A stretch of 64,000 bases of DNA from Cenococcum geophilum 1.58 (taxonomy: Eukaryota > Ascomycota > Dothideomycetes > Gloniales > Gloniaceae). The first letter of the stretch is position 1, and every line of letters begins with the position of its first letter. This document shows positions 41,310 through 54,049 of this stretch, one piece after another. Position numbers and translations under genes: made by a program. The stretch covers positions 310,001-374,000 of the forward strand of contig KV748261.1 in NCBI GenBank assembly GCA_001692895.1. Reading direction: 5' to 3'. The notes below the pieces were generated by a model. The model saw nothing but the letters and a program-made list of their open reading frames with translations, ran no database searches and had not been told where the DNA came from.

Positions 41310-44185
41310 AATTAAAAATTAGACTTAATATAGCAAATATAATATTTATAGCCGACTTTTAAAGGGTATATAGCTAACTAGTAAGAATAGGAGAAGAACT
41401 AGAGATAATAATAGATTTAGATATAAAAGCGCTAATAGGAATATAAAACATGGGAATGGAAAGCTCTATATAAAATAAGTAGTAACTAGGGTATAGATAT
41501 AAGAGATAGAAGTTTTAAATATTCTAAAGAAAGTAGAAATAGAAGAAGTAAGGAACAACAGAGAGGCAAAGGACCCTCGCTGGGGGTCCGCCACCTATTT
41601 ATTATATAGTATAACTATAGCAATATAAACCACCGTCTTGTAAGGCCCTTACTAGACAGTCTAGACCTAGAGAAACACTATATCCTTACTATATAAGAGC
41701 CGTACTATAATACCTATATATAATTAATATACTACCCCTAAGGATTCTAGCTCCTATACGAACTAAAAGCAGCCACATACGTATGCTTTATAATTAGCAA
41801 GACTATTAGCCTATCCTTATAGTTATAGCAGGCAGTTAATCTAGATATTATAGTTATAACAATTTAGACATATAAAGGACTAGTATAAATTATTAATGTG
41901 TATAACCCTAGGGTTAAAGGGGTCCTATAAATAGAGAATATTATATTAATAATAAGCTTACTCAAAACCAAAGGCATAGAGTCTATCCTATTAGGAGACA
42001 TAAACCTCTACTACCCGCGGTAAGGGGGTATTTATATCGCTGCTAAATAATAGGTAGAGTGCCTACTAAAAGCTATAGATACCTAGGGGCTTAAGCTAGC
42101 CACCCCCCCTAGAGCAATTATATGGTAATGAGGATCTGCTAGAAGTATAATTGACCTTATATTTATAGACGAAGGCCTATACTAGAGACTTAAAAGGTGC
42201 AACCCTAAAGAAGAATAGGCACTTACCTTAGACTATATCCCTATCCAAATACAGCTAGATTTAGATATTAAGGCGTAACTAAATAGCAAAAGATATATAA
42301 TAAGGATAATTAAGGTAGACAGTTTCCTTAATATAGTTAAACAATAACTTTAAGACTTAGAAGAAATCCACCTAATACCAAACGAGTGAGGCTTATTAGC
42401 CACCCCTAAGGAAATCAACTAAAGACTAGAAAGGATCTAGGTAGCGATTAAAAATAGGCTGGAAGAGCACTGCCCGGTCTTAAGACTGGGCCCCTACGCG
42501 CGATACGTATAGTCTGTATAATGCGCGGTTTTTATAGCTAGCCAATAATAAGCAAGAAGGAAATACTTAAGTAGCTATAATCTTAAAGATAAGAGACGAT
42601 ATAAAGACATAAGAAACTAGTTAAAGAATACCCTAAAAAAAGCAAAAAATAACTAGAGACAATTTATAAATAAGCATACTTTTAACTTAAGCCTCCCCTA
42701 TAATAAGGGCCTGTAGGCTATAGCAAAATAGGTAAAGAAAAAGGTAGGGCGACTAGTAGAAGACCTATACCTACCACCCCTACGAAGAGCAGGGGAATTA
42801 TAGGCCACTAATAATAATAATAAGAAGGTAAAGATCCTTATAGAAAGGTTCTTCCCCTAACCGGCTCTAGTAGACCTTAGTAATATTATAGGTAAAGCAC
42901 TAGTAACCCGCCTGCGGGTTAATAGCGACATAATAATAGAGGAAATGGCTAGAACTATTAGCCGCCTTTTAAATAATATAGCATTAGGTCTAGATGGGAT
43001 TCTAAATAAGGCCTTAAAGACCTATGGACTACTTATAGCACCCTAGCTTATAGATATAGCCAGAGCATGCTTTGCTATAGGCTATTACCTACGACTTAGA
43101 AGATCTATAATAACGGTTATCCTATAAAAAGAAGGTAAAGCAGATTACTTAATCCTAGGAAGCTACCGCCCCATTGCCTTAGAAAACACCCTTAGTAAGA
43201 TCTTAGAAAAGGTAATAGTGGACTATATAGCAGATATGGCTGAGGAATACGCCCTATTACTATAGAGCTAAATAGGGGTAAGAAAGAACCGCTTAACACT
43301 ATTAGTACTTACGCTACTCGCTACTACCATTAAATCTACATAGGCGATGCGCAGGGACTTTGTAGTATTAATGCTTAGCCTAGATATTAGTGGCGCCTAT
43401 AANAACGTACCCNATAAGCGTCTCCTATANATNCTTAGGGNAAAAGGCTTCNTAGAATAGATTNTATAATTTNTNTAAGNNTTTATAGGTTAGAAAGAAA
43501 TATTACTAGTCTTTAGCGGATACTAGAGCCCCCCTATTATAGTTATAACAAGAATACTATAAGAATTACCCCTCTCGCCTATACTCTTCCTTTTCTTTAT
43601 AAGCAACCTGCTTAACTTCTTTAAGGAAGGGGCGACCTAGGGGATAGGCTTTATTAACGACATAAACCTAATTATATATAGGCCATTAGCCGCAGAGAAC
43701 TGCAGAATGCTAAAGAAAGCTTATAATATCTATATAGAATAGGCAAGACAATATAGAGTCTAATTCTTACCAGAGAAATACCAGCTAATCTATTTTATAA
43801 GAAAACGTAACCAATCTATAGATCTTTAGTATATAATCCGCATCTAAGGCTTTAGGGGTTAACTAGTTTAGGGCTTAAGGGTATTAGGAGTATAGGTAGA
43901 TAGTAAGCTTTAGTAGAGCGCATATATAGCTCAAGCGGCCTATAAGGGCCAAGTATAGTACATTGCATTATCTAGGATCGTTAATTCTATATAGGGCCTA
44001 TGCTTCTAGAGGTTATGCCTACTATATATAGCAGTTATCCGGCCAACCATAACGTATAGGTCCAGTATTTGGGCCATTAGAGAATCTAAGAAAGGCCCCC
44101 CTAAGTCACTCCTTAAACCACTCTAAAAGGTCTAAATAGCCTGCCTCTGGAGTATAATAGGCGGATATAAGCGAACGGCCACAGC
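41310..44185 (+). pseudogene. LINE ORF2, endonuclease and reverse transcriptase part, degenerate
   Basis: The AP-endonuclease-like part shows a SILLGDINLYYP block near 41977-42013 (the conserved GDFN segment) and SIIDLIFI near 42140-42165 (conserved D region). The reverse transcriptase shows IALGLDGILNKALKTYG near 42980-43030, RPIALENTLSKILEKV near 43170-43215, LDISGAY near 43381-43401 and GFINDINLI near 43647-43673, the degraded YADD-type catalytic block. Clusters of N between 43403 and 43482 hide part of it. The frame stops at the Gypsy 2 LTR at 44186 and continues after 52362. Confidence 0.8.
44181..44185 (+). repeat. 5-bp target duplication of Gypsy 2 (ACAGC), left copy
   Basis: ACAGC at 44181-44185 and exactly again at 52362-52366; the LINE frame rejoins across it (RTATALLKKEAN). 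Confidence 0.9.
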
Positions 44186-44611
44186 TGTAACGGAACCTTG
44201 TAGCAGGAACTACGGTGGGCTTATTATTAGGCTAGGTATATAGGTGATGCAAGTATAGAAGTCAACAACGTAATAATAACTGGTGGAGTGGTTGCCCAAC
44301 AGATTAACTCTAATTGTATTCTAAGAATCACTATAAGGAAGGAACTATCTAGGTAGGGACTAAGGGTCCTTAAATACACAACCGTACTCCTATAAAATCC
44401 TTCTTATATATAATATACGTATACTCTATCTACTCTATCGCGGATTATATAGATCTTATAGATTATATAGATTACCCCACGTAACCTTAGTTACTATTCC
44501 TTATTATATAGTTTTATCGGCTCTATCTTAGACCGTGCCTAAATTAACTAACTAGCTTCTTTCGACTCCTCTTCAAGTAGTTATAACATTGTACTTAAAG
44601 CGTCTATAACA
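44186..44611 (-). repeat. Gypsy 2 3' LTR (426 bp)
   Basis: Starts TGTAACGGAACC and ends TATAACA. Colinear with 51936-52361 and 58420-58846; the differences are almost all transitions. Confidence 0.9.
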
Positions 44612-47600
44612 CTATCTCCCTTCTTTCTATCTTTATCCTTAAAGATTCTAAATATCTCTAAGTCGTTTACTAAAGGTGTAATATCCGTCTAATTAATTTG
44701 GTTAATATTATTGCTTATTATACCTAAAGCAATTTCTTCTTCTTTAACTGCTCGTTATACTCGCACTATTACTGCGATACTGTCTCTTAGTGAGATTATG
44801 CCGTCTTTATATTCTTATTGTTTAAAAGAGGGGTTAGTTTGTGTTACGTTAGCAAACCCATCTTTGTAATAACCGTCCTCTTACTTAAAGTGCACTAAAG
44901 CGAATATTCGTTCGTCCTATAACGTTTGCTTTATCTCTAATGCTAAATATACGCAACCTATTACTCTTAATAGTTGTCTAGTTCCCTAGTTAATTTGTCT
45001 TAGGGTTTTATATTTAATCTACTACTACGCGGCTAAATAATAAACTATCTGTTGCCCTAGTAGAGTTGCGCCATTCTTGTGACGCGGAATGTGAGGCTGC
45101 TAAAGCTTAGTAAAGAGCCCTTAATTCCCGTCTTACTGCGTCCGCTCAGTTAATCCGTCTTAAGAAGGTTTGTAAGAAGGTCCGTTTTAAGAAGTAAAAG
45201 CTTATAGAATAAGGTTTATAGGAACTTAGTAATAAAAGAACAGATTCTTTTCTAATAGAGAAGGAAATAGATCCGAGTAGTTCGGCAACTGCTCTTCCTA
45301 GGTCCCCCTTAGGTAACTTATTCTTTAGTAATCCTTTTTTTTTAATACTGCCTAACCTAATCTCTTCTGATACTCCTATACCTTTCTTATAGCGTTCTTT
45401 AAATTTTCTAGTAGCTTCTAGGTAGTCTTAGTGTAGCCTATCCACTTAACCTTATACTATGTTTTATTGTTAATATCCTTATAACCAACGATCTTTAAAA
45501 CTTGCTATTTGTCTTCTTCCTATCCTCTATACGTGTCTGCCTTATAGACTAGTAGCTTAACATTCCCGTATACTTACTTTAGCATTGCGATATGCTATAT
45601 AGGGTAGATCTTTATTTTAGCTGGTAGGTTTAACTTAAATGTAACTAGTAAAATTCTTTATATAATTTTAAAAGGTCCTAGTCTAACGTAGTCTAACTTC
45701 TTACTTGGTCGTTAACTCTTAAAATTTTTATATAGTAGTTATACTTTATCTCCCTCTTTAAGATCTAGTCCCTTAGATCTTTTCGCATTATAGTACCTTT
45801 TTATTCTCTCTTATACTCCTTTTACTAATTCTATAAGGTCTATATAAAGATTCATTAACGTCTTTATCCTTTCTTTAGCTGTGCTACTTGTTTTCTTTAC
45901 TTACTGTAGTAATAATAATGTTCTTGGCTTATATCCATAATTTGCCTTAAATGGTAATGTGCCTATTCCTTCTTAAGGTGTTATATTATATGTAAACTAT
46001 ATAACTAGTAATAGCGATACCTAATTATTCTGTGCGTAATTAATATAGTACCTTAGATACTGCTTTAGTGTCTAATTTAATCTTTCCATTTAACCGTCTG
46101 TCTGTGGATAATATACGGTAGAAGTTACTACTCTAACTCCTTACTCCGCTAAGAATACCTCCTAAAATACTGCTATAAATCTTAGATCTCTATCCAATAT
46201 AATCTTACTTAGTGCTCTATATCTTATAAACACTTCTTTAATATAAATTCTAGCGATATCTTCCGCTAAGATTTCTTCTATATATACTATAAAGTATCCC
46301 TACTTTATAAGCTTATCTACTATTACTAAGATTACGTTATAATCTTATCTAGTAATAGGATCTCTTAATTTTAGCAACTTAATAATAAAGTCCCATAATA
46401 TAACCTCCTATGGTCTCTTTAGTATTTTAATAGGTTATAGCCCTCTATATAGCTTATGCCTCGTTAATTTATTTCTTTAATAATCTAAACATTCCTTTAT
46501 AATTTTTCGCGCTAAGCCCCAGATTCCGTTAATAATGTACTCCTCCTGGAGTCTTAATACTAAGCCTCTGGCTCCGTTGTGTCCTTAAGTTATTCCCTTA
46601 TAGAAATCCTTTATAAATTATTCTGCTATACTTTTTAGTATATACTTTACTTCTCAATTCTCGTATATTTCCGTTTATAAATCTTTTAGCTCTACTTCTA
46701 GAATTCTTTATACCTAAAAGCTTTCTAATAACTTATAAACTCTTTCTAATAACTTATAAACTCTTTCTAATTTATCGTTCTCTTAAGTTGCTATAATTTT
46801 CGGATAATTATATCTAATTAATCCGTCTATATCCTTTTGCAGTAAAGCCCCTAATAGCTTTTTATTATTTTGTAGTTCAGCCCTATAACTTAGAGCATCT
46901 ACTTATGTATTATCTGTACCCTTAGTATACTAAATCTTGAAATAGTATTCTATAAGTATTTCTGCCCATTTAACCTATCTTTAGTTAAGTTTCTTTATTA
47001 TTAGAAATCCTGTTAGGTTCTTATAATCCGTCTTAACTATAAATGGTTTTTCTGTGCCTTATAAGAATGCTCTTTATTTCTTTAATACTATAACTATACC
47101 TAATAACTCCTTATTGTAGATGTTATAGTTTAACTCCGGTGGTGTTATCTTCTAACTATAGTATGCTACTGGGTGCCATCTATCTTAATATTTCTATATA
47201 AAGCACGCCCCTAGTATATAGTCTAATGCATCCGTTTCTATAACCGTCTCTAGTCCTAGTTAATAGATTTTAAGAACTGGCTCCTAGGTAAATAACTCTT
47301 TAACTTTCTTAAAGAATTTCTTTTATTCCTCTCCCTATGCCTATAGTTCTTCTTTCTTTATTAATCGCGTAAATAGCTTAATATCTTTTAACTACTACGT
47401 TATAAACCTTTTATAGTAGTTGCAAAACCCTAGGAATAATTTTAACTGCGTAACGTTCTCTAGTTCTTGCCAATTTACTATAGCCTTAATCTTCTTTAGA
47501 TCTATACTAAGTTGGCCTAGTTTAATAATAAATCTAATAAAATCTGTCTTCCTTGTAAAGAACTTACATTTCTTAATTGCTACTGGCATCTGTTCTTCCT

Positions 47601-50600
47601 ATAGTCTCTTTAAAACCCATTTAATATATTCCCCGTGTTCTTCTTTAGTTATTAAGTAGATAATAATATCGTTAAGGTATACCATAATAAATTTATCTAA
47701 GTGTTCTTCTAATATATTGTTAATACGCTTTTAGAACGTTACTAGTGCGTTTATAAGCCTAAATTATATAACTAATAGTTTATACAGTCCCTCCTTTAAC
47801 CTAAAGGCTGCCTTTTATTTATTGCCTTCCTTAATTCTAATCTAATAGTACGCCTATCTTAGATCTATCTTCGTAAAGATTTACGCGTTACCTATCCTAT
47901 TTTAGATTTCGCTAATTAAGGGTAAAGGATACCTATCCTTCCTAGTAATGCTGTTTAACTATCTATAGTTAATACACAGCCTTAGTTTGCTATTCTTCTT
48001 TAGTATAAATAGTACTAGATATCCTACTAATAACTGCGATGGTCTAATATATCCCTTTTATAGGTTTTCCTAGATAAACTCTTTTAATGCTCTACCTTCC
48101 TCTTTGGTAAGCTTGTAGATTGGAAAGAACTTTAGACTTATTCCTAGTTCTAATTCTATTTTATAGTCCCATACTATATACTTTAATAGCTTTTTACTTT
48201 CTAGTAACTATAGTTTCTTGCCATACTTATGGTATCTCTTTAGTATATAACTTAGTCCTTTTTCTATTTCTTTATAGGTTGCTCCTACTTAGTACTATAC
48301 TAACTTAGTTTACTATCGTACTTTGCGGCGTTAAGTATCCCTAATATTAACCTAACCTGTTATCTAATTAATCCTTAGATTATATTCCTATAACTAAGGT
48401 ATACTTAATACTACCTTATCCCGTCCTAATGGTAAGATATTAAAAGACATTTTAATTTGTCTTCCTTTAATAGTTATCTAAATAGGTCCTATTTTAAGAT
48501 TAATAATCCCTCCTCTATAGGCTATTAGATCTCCTAAAATTATAACTAATAGGTAAGGTTACTCCTTCTATCTATAAGGTAGTCCCATTCTCTTAACTGC
48601 TACTAGTAAGATATAGTTCCGCGTTACTCCACTATCTATTAGCGCTTTAAACTGCTAATCTTGCCATTTAACTTATAAATTTAGGTGTTGTCCTTAAATT
48701 CCTTTAAGGGTCTAAGGCTTTATTACTGGTTCCCTTTAGTTCTATAGGCCTCCACTTTTTCTAACTATTAGCTATTTAATCCTTATACACTTAGCTTACT
48801 CTTTAGCCAATACCTAGTTCGCTTTTTGTCTTTAATATACTATAGATATGTATTCTCTAGGCATTTCTATTACTATTATCCGTCTAGGCATTCTTCCGTA
48901 AGGAATTTTCCTAGTTAAAGTACTAAACTTCCTCCCTCTTAAACTTCTGCTGAATGCCATCTATATATACATTTGGCATTCCTATATTATTACTTATCTA
49001 TTATCTAATATATCCTTATAGGGTATTTCTAATTCTTTTCCTTTGGATTCTTATATATCTTATATATATTATCCACGTATACAATCCATAATAGCATATA
49101 GTGCGCTAGGTACTTTAGGTTAACTCTTAACTCGTCTTTATCCTTAAGTTTAAACCTTTATCATGCTAATCTAAACGTTATAACTTTATTCGTAGGTACT
49201 AAGATGCGCCTTTTGCTTCTCTAGTCCTCTAAACGCTCCTCTAGATCCTTTAATATTATAATTAAGGCTCCTTTAATATGCGTTATAGCCTTCTCTATAA
49301 TTAGGTAGTCCTAAATAACTTTCTCGTCTAACTATATATAGAAATCTTCCTACTCGTTATTGTGCCTTTACCTATACTACTTTTGGTACAGCTGCTGGAG
49401 TATATATAGCTTGTCCGTAAGAAAGTATCTTCTTATTACTACGTCGTAATAGCCTTTTATATATCGTTTTTCAAACCTAGTAGGGATCCCTAGATCCTCT
49501 TCGTCTTCTAGTTTGGTAAGCCACTTAGCCCTTAGTGTGCCTATTCTAGGCCTATTAGTAACTCTTTATACTGGCGCTCTATCCCTTATACATCCTAATG
49601 TACTAGATCTCTTATCTAGTTTCTATTCTTGCTATGCGATAATTCTCTATCTAAATTCTTCTATAGTTTCTTTTGGTTTACGTCTCGCGCTTAGATCCTT
49701 AAAGTCTTCGTACTTCTTAATCTTAGTATTAACTTTTCGATCTTTAGTCCAAATACTATACTCTACTAGTAAGTCTTCTAGGTCTATATATTTGTTTCAT
49801 AGTTTAATTACTATTTATGCTGTAGATTTTCTAATCTATAAAGAAGCCTCTTACCTCTTATTTACGGGTATCTTTATTTATACTCTAAATTCCTAACCCC
49901 TTTAGATTCTCAATCCTAAGCTTACTCCTATCTTAAGCTTTACTCCAGCCTTAGTTTAACTAGGCTTGCTCGGTGTTCTTATCTTATCTTAAAAGTTTTA
50001 AATCTTACTTATCTCGTCTTAAGAGTCTTATGCCTTTAGGAAACTTCGTCCTAAGCTTATTTATATATTGCTGAACTAAGCCGTTGCTCTGCTCTATCGG
50101 TTATCGTCTATTATAGGTCCTTAAGCTTGCCTTATCTTATCTTAAGAATCTTAGTCGTCTCGTATCTTATTTTAAGAATCTTAAGCCTTTAGCCTTTTGC
50201 CTTTATTAAGTGCCGAAGTAGTTTGCTGTCTTACTTCTCTTATGTCTTATAAAGTAATAGACATTATATCTAGTGGGGTTTTGATCCCTACTAATATTCC
50301 CTACTCTATAGTAGAATTATCCTCTACCTTTAGTATAATATCTCTAAGGTCTACGCGCTCTTAGTAAGCCGCTTTTATTGCCTTATTGTTATAAAATGTT
50401 TCGCCTACGTTAAAGTTATTATCCTTAATATCCGATCTGCGAACTGGTTTATTGGTTCCTCTATATCCTATAGGTAATGGCTCCTATAGCTAATAGCTTG
50501 CGCTATACTTAGCGTCCTTATAAATTTGGTATACGTTATTGTAATAAAACGCAAAACTTCTAATTAAATATTCTTTTATTCCTCGTAGCATATTATTATC

Positions 50601-51935
50601 CCTCTATATATGTATATTATCTACTAGTCTTGTCCCTTTTACTACGTAGTGACTCTTCCTACTTCTATAGTCCCTAATATAATAACCCTGTTTTCCGTAA
50701 TTTATACAAGCTCCTTCTTTAAACTATTTTTCTTACTATAGAGTCCACCTAAACGTCTTCTGCTGTTAAGATCCCTAATTCGGCCTCTACTCCTTAGACC
50801 TTTAATTACTTAATCCTTGTCCTTTAGGTTTTTATAGTTTCTTACTGTTCGGATCACGGTAGGGGGGGTTTTTGGTCTCAATTGATTTCTTCTCTCTCCT
50901 TTCTCCTACTTCTACAGGTGGAATTTGATGGATCTCCTGAGCTCGCTTAGCTCACGTAGTTAACCCAATTGGTTACAAGTAACCGTGTCTACTATATTAC
51001 AGAACCTTATTCAGATACTTACTCTATCTCTTATAGGCTTCTTTAGTACCACTTAGGTCTATTAGCTCTGCGCCATACTATAGTTTTTAACTTAGCTTTT
51101 ATTATTACGTACTTTGCGCCTTATATAACTATAGAACTCTATCCTAGCCTCTCTTAGCCTATTCCCTTTAGTAGATCCAATTATTAATCTTAATTACTTA
51201 ATCTATTAGTTCCTGTAGGGTGTCCGCATCTTTTATTAAGATAATTATATCCTAAACTTTAGCCTTAAGTCCTTATTTATACTATGCTATAAGCGCCCTG
51301 TTATTTTACTCTACTTATATTGCTAACGTCTAGAACTGCGTTATATACTTAATTGCTAAGGTTTATTACGTAATGTCTTAGAGTTTTCTTTCTACTATAG
51401 TTGTTGCCTTTAGGTCTCTAAATATTTGTATAAGTTGTTCTACGAATCCGTTCTAGCTTAAGAACATAAACCGTACCTCTTAGTTGGTAGTTGTTATTCC
51501 GTTTACCTAGATTTCTATAAGGTAAGGCTTAAACCACTTAAGTGCTCTTCCTATTAAGAATAATCCTGTATAGGCTATTTAATCCATAGGTGTTGCCAGC
51601 TTTACTTCTTCCTGTACTACCTTAAAGTGCATTTATATAAGGAATCCTTTAAGCTTTAATCTCTTTCCTAAGTACCTTTTAATCGATAGTAACTTAACCT
51701 TTACTACGCCTATTCTGTTAATCCTATTTTCTAATATTATATTATTTTCTATTAACTGGTTAACTATCTCTTGTAGTTGTCCGACCGTTATAGGTTGCTA
51801 TAAGTTAGTATCTGCTATACTAGTGTTGTTACCTAACCTTGAAGTAGTTGCCGCCGTTAATAGCGTTGTGGCTAGTGCTTTTAGTGGCATGTTATTCGAC
51901 TTTCTGTATTTAATACCGTAACTAGGTAGTAATTA

Positions 51936-52361
51936 TGTAACAGAACCTTGTAGCAGGAACTACGGTAGGCTCGTTATTGGGCTAGGTATATAGGTAATGT
52001 AAGTATAAAAGTTAACAACGTAATAATAACTAGTAGAGTGGTTGCCTAACAGATTAACTCTAATTATATTCTAAGAATTACTATAAGGAAGGAACTATCT
52101 AGGTAGGGACTAAGGGTCCTTAAATATATAACCGTACTCTTATAAAATCCTTCTTATATATAATGTACGTATACTCTATCTACTCTATCGCGGATTATAT
52201 AGATCTTATAGATTATATAGATCACCCTACGTGACCTTGGTTACTATTCCTCGTTATATAGTTCTATTGGCTCTATTTTAAACCGTGCCTAAATTGACTA
52301 ATTAGCTTCTTCCGATTCCTCTCTAAGTAGTCGTAACATTGTACTTAAAGCGTCCGTAATA
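51936..52361 (-). repeat. Gypsy 2 5' LTR (426 bp)
   Basis: Starts TGTAACAGAACC, ends GTAATA, followed by the ACAGC duplication. Confidence 0.9.
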
Positions 52362-53479
52362 ACAGCACTGCTTAAGAAGGAAGCCAATATTCCCCCCCTA
52401 TAACTATATATTAAAGCCGCTGCAATATAAAGGGCCTAAAATAAACGTAACTCTAATATTATAAAGTATATTAAGACGCGCCTAAACAAACTATAGAGGG
52501 ACCCTAGGGCGCCCTATAGGAGAATAAACTAATAACCCTAAAGTAGGGAAGATATATTAGAGAAACAGGTAAAGAAAGTAGAAGAAGAATGGTACTGCTT
52601 TAGGGCCTAGGCCTATATAGAGGAGGAAAGGAGACGCGTAAGAGGCTAGTAAAGACAATAGTAAGAGAGAAAAAGGAGCCAAAGTAGAGCATAAAAGAAC
52701 GCTAGGAAACTATCTACCGCAATATAATACTGGTTAGACTAACGCTAGAGAGGCGTATAGGAGTTAAAGGCACAGAGGCTAACTAAAACAAGAGGAACCC
52801 AAGCCGTAGCATGGTTAACGCTATAGGGGGTAAATACTTTAGGGCTCTAAGAAGGCCTAATAAAGGCAGAAAATATAATGGCGATACTTTTAAGAATAGG
52901 AATAATAGGACTAAAAGACTAGCTTTACCAGGTGGGCGTCCTAATAGGTAGCCTAAGATGCGAATATAGCTGACTAAGACAGACACCAAAACATGTAATA
53001 CTGTTATGCCCCTTATATACCAACTAAGAAGTAATACTTTTAGTAGCTGGCATAGAGAACTATAATATACTGCTCTTAATATAAAAAGGCCTTAAGGCGG
53101 TTACCTAGTAGCTTATTAGCTAAAATATACTAAACCAGTTCTGGGTTATAAGGGAAATAGTAATAGAGGGTAGGGGGGCAAGCAATAGGCGCCCCCTGAT
53201 AACTCTACAGTAGTAGAGTAAAGTTTACAATACTAGCACGTCTATAGGCTTGTTACGGCAGTAGTGGTTCCTAAGGAGGTTAAAAAGTAAGGTAGTAGGA
53301 GCACTATAGGTGACTCGTAGGCGCCTTATAGGCGCCTTATAGGCGAGTCCCAAAAGGCAGGGAGATGGATTACGGGGTTTTCTCGAATAGAGTTTTCTCC
53401 CTATATGTACATAAGGAGTAGTCCGCGTGGGCCCAATAGGGATCCGAATCGGACGTTAAGCAATAAATTATTATTATTA
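52362..53479 (+). pseudogene. LINE ORF2, C-terminal part and 3' tail
   Basis: Continues the LINE frame after Gypsy 2 (ALLKKEANIPPLQLYI). Near 52955-53010 it shows CEYS, LRQTPKHVILLCPLY, the cysteine-histidine motif found near the end of Tad-clade ORF2 proteins, then a conserved tail (KGLKAVT). It ends with a short tail of ATT units (53465-53479) adjoining the 13-bp target duplication. Confidence 0.75.
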
Positions 53480-53492
53480 TTATTAACTACTA

Positions 53493-54049
53493 TAAGGGCA
53501 ATATAGGAACGAAATATTGGGTCTATTAGAACCTTATATAGCCTATTACTAACTAAAAGCTCTAGGGAGATAAGGATATATATATAGCTGCCTATATAGA
53601 TATCCTTAATTAGCTTAGCGGATATTATCTTCCCCTATATATAAATAGGTTGAATATAAGATAGCTTTATAATCTTTTTTACTTACTCTAACCTAATCGC
53701 GTTAAGTGGAAGAATAATAATAATAACTATATTAGGTACGAGATATAGTAGTGCTTATATTATTATACTCTTGCTAAAAGACGTCTTTGCTATAAGTATA
53801 AGATCTTACTACTTAAATATTAGCACCTTTAGGGCCTTAAGCTGCTCCATACAACCGCGGTATAGATATATCTCTGTAATAGCTTTATCTAGCCTGCTTA
53901 TAAGCTAAGGTAGTTCCCTTTATAGGCTATATAGCTATAGAGACTACTAGGGATCTATTTTAATATAATCTCTAGCCTATTGCGTACTACTAGCTTATTA
54001 ATCTACTTAACTAGCTTATAGTTTGCGACCTCTTTACCTTATTTACTTT
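53493..54049 (-). pseudogene. RecQ-family helicase, N-terminal helicase domain
   Basis: On the minus strand the frame reads EIYLYRGCMEQLKALKVLIF, then LILIAKTSFSKSIIISA (near 53790-53750; motif I, degraded GKS), VIIIILPLNAI (motif Ia), SYIYILISLELLV and IFRSYIALIVVN up to the LINE junction. With the part at 37901-39710 this gives the full RecQ motif order. The junction falls inside motif II: the codons there now read N-K-V-Y, each one transition from D-E-A-H. Upstream of 54049 the gene is cut by, or abuts, the Copia fossil. Many stops; no function can remain. Confidence 0.7.

Larger units (their letters stand above)
44186..52361 (-). mobile_element. Gypsy 2: chromodomain Ty3/Gypsy retrotransposon fossil
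   Basis: An 8.18-kb element on the minus strand with two 426-bp LTRs and an exact 5-bp target duplication. A purine-rich tract abuts the left LTR on the minus strand, so the left LTR is the 3' one. Parts in order on the minus strand: gag from about 51890, then protease, reverse transcriptase (recognisable in 48.2-47.4 kb), RNase H, integrase (about 46.6-45.6 kb) and a chromodomain (about 45.5-45.4 kb). It belongs to the chromovirus branch but to another family than Gypsy 1, as its LTRs are unrelated. It is broken by RIP along its whole length, with dozens of breaks. It inserted into ORF2 of the LINE, so it is younger than that insertion. Confidence 0.9.
39711..53479 (+). mobile_element. Tad-like LINE, full-length, split by Gypsy 2
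   Basis: Without the Gypsy insertion and one 5-bp duplication the element is 5.59 kb. It has a GC-rich 5' leader (39711-39960), ORF1 with zinc-knuckle cysteines near 40847-41000, ORF2 with an endonuclease region (about 41.3-42.3 kb), a reverse transcriptase (about 42.9-43.9 kb, with LDISGAY and the FIND-INL active-site block), and after the interruption a C-terminal cysteine-histidine motif (near 52955-53010) and a short (att)n tail. The order and motifs fit the Tad clade of fungal LINEs. Stops are spread over both ORFs by RIP. It inserted into the helicase gene. Confidence 0.85.
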
